Source: Candidatus Gastranaerophilales bacterium (lineage in GTDB: Bacteria; Cyanobacteriota; Vampirovibrionia; Gastranaerophilales; Gastranaerophilaceae). From it: a DNA stretch of 64,000 nt. The notes beneath the pieces were generated by a model. It was given only the letters and a program-made list of their open reading frames with translations. It was not told the origin of the DNA and ran no database searches. The stretch spans positions 62,001-126,000 of the forward strand of contig CANRGC010000001.1 in NCBI GenBank assembly GCA_947630045.1. Reading direction: 5' to 3'. Below, piece by piece: positions 60,952-64,000 of the stretch; the first letter of the stretch is position 1, and each line of letters opens with the position of its first letter. The translations under genes were made by a program, and so were the position numbers.

Positions 60952-62836
60952 TAATAAGTTCCCTCAAATTCTGAAGTGATTTTTGATAAAGTTCATTTTC
61001 ATATTCTTTAAGCTTATTTTGCATATTCAAATATTCACTTTCAGACATCTCTATACCTTTTATAAAAGCGTTGACAAAGTCTTCGTCATTTTCATACATA
61101 ATTGAATTTTCACTGTTAAAGCCATTTATCGGAGCGAAGCTTTTTATAATTATACACGGTTTTAAAAATCCGTAAACAAGCTGAAAATTGCCCGATGTGC
61201 CTGATGTATTGTATCTGATATGTTCAGGGTCATAATCGTTATATGAAGTCACCATAAAATCGGCGTTTTCAAGTTCTTCATACATTTTTTTGAAGCTTAA
61301 TCTGCCTTTTATATCAAAATATGGTCTTAATTCTTTTGGAAGATGTTTTATATCACCCTTTCCGACAACCGTTATTTTAAAATTTTTATAACCGGAATTA
61401 ACAAGTTTTTCTGCCGCATTAACTATCATTTGTGTATTTTTCTTGTTCGGTTTTATTGCCCCGATTGAGATAAAATTTGTAATTTCTTTATTTTTTGGCG
61501 TAATTTTAACTTCGCCGAAATAGTGCGGGTTAACCACAACGGACTTTGCGCCTTTATAGCTTAGTTCTCTTAAAGTTATGAGGTTTTCTTTCCAACAGTT
61601 TTTGTCAACCGCAAAACAAGATTCATGTTCGACAAAAAGAAGTTTTTTCTTATCAACTTCGGGGTTAAACGCCCTGTAGGCTTCATCATAATGAACACAA
61701 TCGCAGATTTTTCCAACCGTTGTAACCATTACACCTTTAGAGTTTGTTAAAAACGAGTTTTTGAAAAATTCCTTAGTTTCTTTTCTTGTCATTTTATTCA
61801 GGCTTAAATTTTCATTTTGAAACTTTGAAAACAGTCCTTCTTTAATTCTGTTCGGTTCAACCAAAACCGAAACATGATAGCCCAAATCAATAAGATATTT
61901 TGAAAACCCCGGAACAACTTCCGAATGAGATTGTGAACAAGGCTCCCAGACAAAAAAAGTGTTTTCTTTTACAATCGGGGTCTTTATTTTCTTTTTAAAA
62001 ATCGGTATTAAGTTAAAAAGAAGATAACTTTGCGTGTTTTCAAACTCTTTAACCTTTATAATCGGAATATTGAAAAGATATTTTTGTTCTTTTGTAATGG
62101 TTTTTTGTTTCTTTGTTAAGGTGAGATTATTTGTTTCATAAAAGTTTATAAGATGTTTTTTTGCATTATACGAATCAATTTGATGTTTTTTCGTTTGTTT
62201 CTTTTTAACGATTGATTTTGAATTTGCCCTGTAATAATAATTTGTTTCAGGCACGGTTATAATTGACTTTGCTTTTTTTACAACATTTGGAGTCCATAAA
62301 ACGTCTTCATAAAAAACGCCTTCTCTAAACGGTGAACTTTTAACAATTTCCGCTCTGTAGAGCTTATTCCAAACATAACAGCACTTTGGAATTGAAAGAG
62401 CCTCAAGCTTTTCTTTCAAAGATGAAAACACTCTTTTTTCCGTATATTTTATTCTTATTTTTGAAGAATTTTTCCTTGTTCTTAAAATGCTTGAAGCGGC
62501 AATGTCTGCGCCGCTTTCCGTTAATGCCTCGCAGAGCTTTTCAAAATAATTTAAATCAAGCCAATCATCGCTGTCAACAAAGGCGATTAATTCGCCTTCG
62601 GAATTTTTAATTCCGGTATTTCTTGCTCCTGAAAGCCCTTTATTTTCTTGGTTTATAACTTTTATTCTTTTGTCTTTTTCTGCATATTTTTCTAAAATTT
62701 TCAGGCTGTTGTCAAGAGAACCGTCATTTACACAAATTATTTCAAGGTCTTTATATGTCTGATTTACGACACTTATAAGACACTCCTCAAGAAATTCCTC
62801 TACGTTATATACAGGTATAATTACGCTGATTTTCAT
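60944..62836 (-). CDS. GT2-GT4 fusion glycosyltransferase
   Basis: 630 residues. N-terminal GT2 (about 1-230): KISVIIPVYNVEEFLEECL, IICVNDGSLDNSLKI, LIAFVDSDDWLDLNYF and GVFYEDVLWTPNVVKKA. After a basic linker a GT-B part (about 290-630) has the GT4 layout: FISIGAIKPNKKNTQMIVNA, ITVVGKGDIKHLP and SYNDYDPEHIRYNTSG. Two enzymes on one chain could act in turn on one repeat unit. First gene of the minus-strand cluster, with TATTAG-like sequence upstream. Confidence 0.87.
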   Translation of the reverse strand: MKISVIIPVYNVEEFLEECLISVVNQTYKDLEIICVNDGSLDNSLKILEKYAEKDKRIKVINQENKGLSGARNTGIKNSEGELIAFVDSDDWLDLNYFEKLCEALTESGADIAASSILRTRKNSSKIRIKYTEKRVFSSLKEKLEALSIPKCCYVWNKLYRAEIVKSSPFREGVFYEDVLWTPNVVKKAKSIITVPETNYYYRANSKSIVKKKQTKKHQIDSYNAKKHLINFYETNNLTLTKKQKTITKEQKYLFNIPIIKVKEFENTQSYLLFNLIPIFKKKIKTPIVKENTFFVWEPCSQSHSEVVPGFSKYLIDLGYHVSVLVEPNRIKEGLFSKFQNENLSLNKMTRKETKEFFKNSFLTNSKGVMVTTVGKICDCVHYDEAYRAFNPEVDKKKLLFVEHESCFAVDKNCWKENLITLRELSYKGAKSVVVNPHYFGEVKITPKNKEITNFISIGAIKPNKKNTQMIVNAAEKLVNSGYKNFKITVVGKGDIKHLPKELRPYFDIKGRLSFKKMYEELENADFMVTSYNDYDPEHIRYNTSGTSGNFQLVYGFLKPCIIIKSFAPINGFNSENSIMYENDEDFVNAFIKGIEMSESEYLNMQNKLKEYENELYQKSLQNLRELING

Positions 62837-62978
62837 TAATATTCTTCCCTTTTTTCATATTAGCATAAAGATAAATAACTTAGTTTAAATATGTATAAAT
62901 GTAACTCTTGCACGAAAAAACTTTACTTCTTACAAAAAAAATTATAACTTTAATTTATAAGATATGGAGAAATAAGAG

Positions 62979-63863
62979 ATGAAGAAAACTTTTTTAAACA
63001 AATTTTTAAGTTTTAGTTTTAAACTCGGAAAAATTTTATCTTCCGTTTTGCTTATTGTAACCCTTATAGCGATTATCGGTGCGGGAATTGTTCTTTTGCG
63101 CTTTAACAGCTCAAAAGTTGAAACGCCTTCTTTTTCGTACATAGAAGATATGCTTGAAGCCATGAAAAATGAAAAAACGGCTACATCCGACTATGAAGAA
63201 CCTTCCAAAAGTGAAGAAAAAACGGAACTTGATTGTTACGAAAAAACAATTGAAGCAATTGTGAACGATAATTCGCTTCCTTCCGCAATGAAAAAGAGAA
63301 TAAAAAAATATACGGGCAATGTTGCGGAAAAATACAGAAAACAGTATTTAAAGGGTTTGAACCAATTCTATAAAGAGGGCTTTAAAAGTTTAGAAGCTGA
63401 TAAAAAGAATTATGAAGAATATCTTCTTGTTGCATACAGACTTCAGCTCGGTTACTACTATATGCGTGGTTATTCCTATGCAAAGAAAGATATTAAAAAA
63501 GACGGCAAATATAATATTTACCTTTGCTATCAAATGTTAGAAGATTATGACAAAATTTTTGCCGAAAATATAGAAAATGCGCTTGAAAAAAGCGAGGAAC
63601 AAACTGCGTCAAAAATTGTTGCAGGATACGTTCTTGGCGGTGCATTACTTCTTTTCACAATTCTTTTGTTCTTGCCTGTGTTAATAAAAATTGAAGAAAA
63701 CACAAGATTGAAACTTGAAGGGTCTGAAGAAAATGAAACAAAAAGCCTTGAAGCCGAAAAAACAGAGGAAACCAAAAAATGTCCTCACTGCGGCGCCGAA
63801 ATTAAAAAGGACGCTAAAAAATGCAGATTTTGCAACAATTGGCTTGAAGAAAACAATAATTAA
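62979..63863 (+). CDS. Membrane protein with C-terminal zinc ribbon
   Basis: 294 residues. Two membrane helices, at about 17-38 and 208-230, flank a helical domain of about 165 residues (YRKQYLKGLNQFYKEGFKSL). The cytoplasmic tail ends in a zinc ribbon with CPHCGAEIKKDAKKCRFCNN, C-x2-C pairs. The gene is divergent from the glycan cluster. The next gene starts nine bases on with a similar ribbon, so the two may form one system. GGAGAAA precedes the ATG. Function unknown. Confidence 0.75.
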   Translation: MKKTFLNKFLSFSFKLGKILSSVLLIVTLIAIIGAGIVLLRFNSSKVETPSFSYIEDMLEAMKNEKTATSDYEEPSKSEEKTELDCYEKTIEAIVNDNSLPSAMKKRIKKYTGNVAEKYRKQYLKGLNQFYKEGFKSLEADKKNYEEYLLVAYRLQLGYYYMRGYSYAKKDIKKDGKYNIYLCYQMLEDYDKIFAENIENALEKSEEQTASKIVAGYVLGGALLLFTILLFLPVLIKIEENTRLKLEGSEENETKSLEAEKTEETKKCPHCGAEIKKDAKKCRFCNNWLEENNN

Positions 63864-63871
63864 GGAGAAAA

Positions 63872-64000
63872 ATGAAAATGAAATGTCCTTATTGCAACGA
63901 AGAAACGGGTAACCTTTCCGGAAAATGTCCCGTTTGCGGCGAAAAAATTCCTCTTTGCGCAACATTGAAAGAAATCTTTCAACAGGCTTTCTCAAAATTA
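63872..64000 (+). CDS. Zinc-ribbon protein, N-terminal 43 residues (cut by window edge)
   Basis: An ATG at 63872 with AAGGAG seven bases upstream opens a frame that runs off the right edge. It begins MKMKCPYCNEETGNLSGKCP, then VCGEK: two C-x2-C pairs that should bind zinc, a common N-terminal module of small membrane or regulatory proteins. The upstream gene ends in a ribbon of the same type and stops nine bases before. The rest is outside the window, so function cannot be told. Confidence 0.75.
   Translation, partial: MKMKCPYCNEETGNLSGKCPVCGEKIPLCATLKEIFQQAFSKL

Noticed and set aside
1-64000. CRISPR arrays, insertion sequences, phage genes, toxin-antitoxin pairs
   Set aside because: Looked for regular spaced repeats, transposase motifs, terminal inverted repeats and small paired toxin genes; none seen.

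Overview
The window is AT-rich, densely coded bacterial DNA with short intergenic gaps, ordinary Shine-Dalgarno (SD) sites on most genes, some TTG and GTG starts, and housekeeping genes scattered among lineage-specific exported or surface proteins. One gene (53630-54598) resembles LdpA, an Fe-S protein known to me from cyanobacteria. Small proteins such as the MGLAASQAR-type product at 29184 recall non-photosynthetic cyanobacterial relatives of the gut (Melainabacteria/Vampirovibrionia, order Gastranaerophilales). I infer that origin; no 16S gene is present to prove it. There are no rRNA genes, CRISPR arrays, insertion sequences or phage genes. One tRNA, Arg(CCU), lies at 26863-26936.

Layout. 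1-1320: the N-terminal part of a ComEC DNA-uptake channel, running off the left edge. 1447-4635: repeat-rich or exported proteins of unknown function. 4684-9324: pth, a double-HTH regulator, a LysM membrane protein, an alanine/glycine:cation symporter and bioF. 9317-13810: leuS, pyrG and gatC, all on the minus strand. 13906-17664: two orphan NarL-type response regulators, a pentapeptide-repeat protein, and a translationally coupled pair of exported helical proteins, the second of which appears to have lost its tail to a stop codon. 17667-23795: a TPR protein, a phosphoesterase, ispG, an exported protein, proS and gatD. 23799-28876: an exported GT8-like protein, an MFS transporter, the tRNA, queH and a VKOR-DsbA fusion. 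29184-33338: the MGLAASQAR protein, hisF, a GGDEF protein with an altered motif, and a beta-lactamase-fold hydrolase that seems to lack the deacylating Glu.

33342-36454 is a compact minus-strand operon (dciA-like, stand-alone ClpX-type zinc finger, alpha-solenoid protein, ruvX, DUF1292-like) that looks devoted to DNA replication or repair. 36644-40826 has a small protein, lepA and a GT-C-like membrane protein. 40903-46613 holds a small protein and two giant paralogues, each with N-terminal coiled coil and paired EF-hand loops. 46644-50978: recF, a PfkB kinase, rqcP, a FliA/WhiG-type sigma factor and a calpain-like cysteine protease. 51026-55393: pckA, an epimerase, the LdpA homologue and ogt. 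55423-62836 is a minus-strand surface-glycan cluster. The right end has two zinc-ribbon proteins, the last cut by the window edge.

The most interesting connected signal is regulatory. Two promoters of FliA/sigma-D form (TAAA, 16 bases, then NCCGAT) lie directly upstream of the EF-hand giant genes, and a FliA-type sigma factor is encoded about 3 kb further on, with no flagellar genes in view. A second pattern is a perfect or near-perfect -10 box placed 6-8 bases before an SD-less ATG in at least five genes, which suggests leaderless transcripts.
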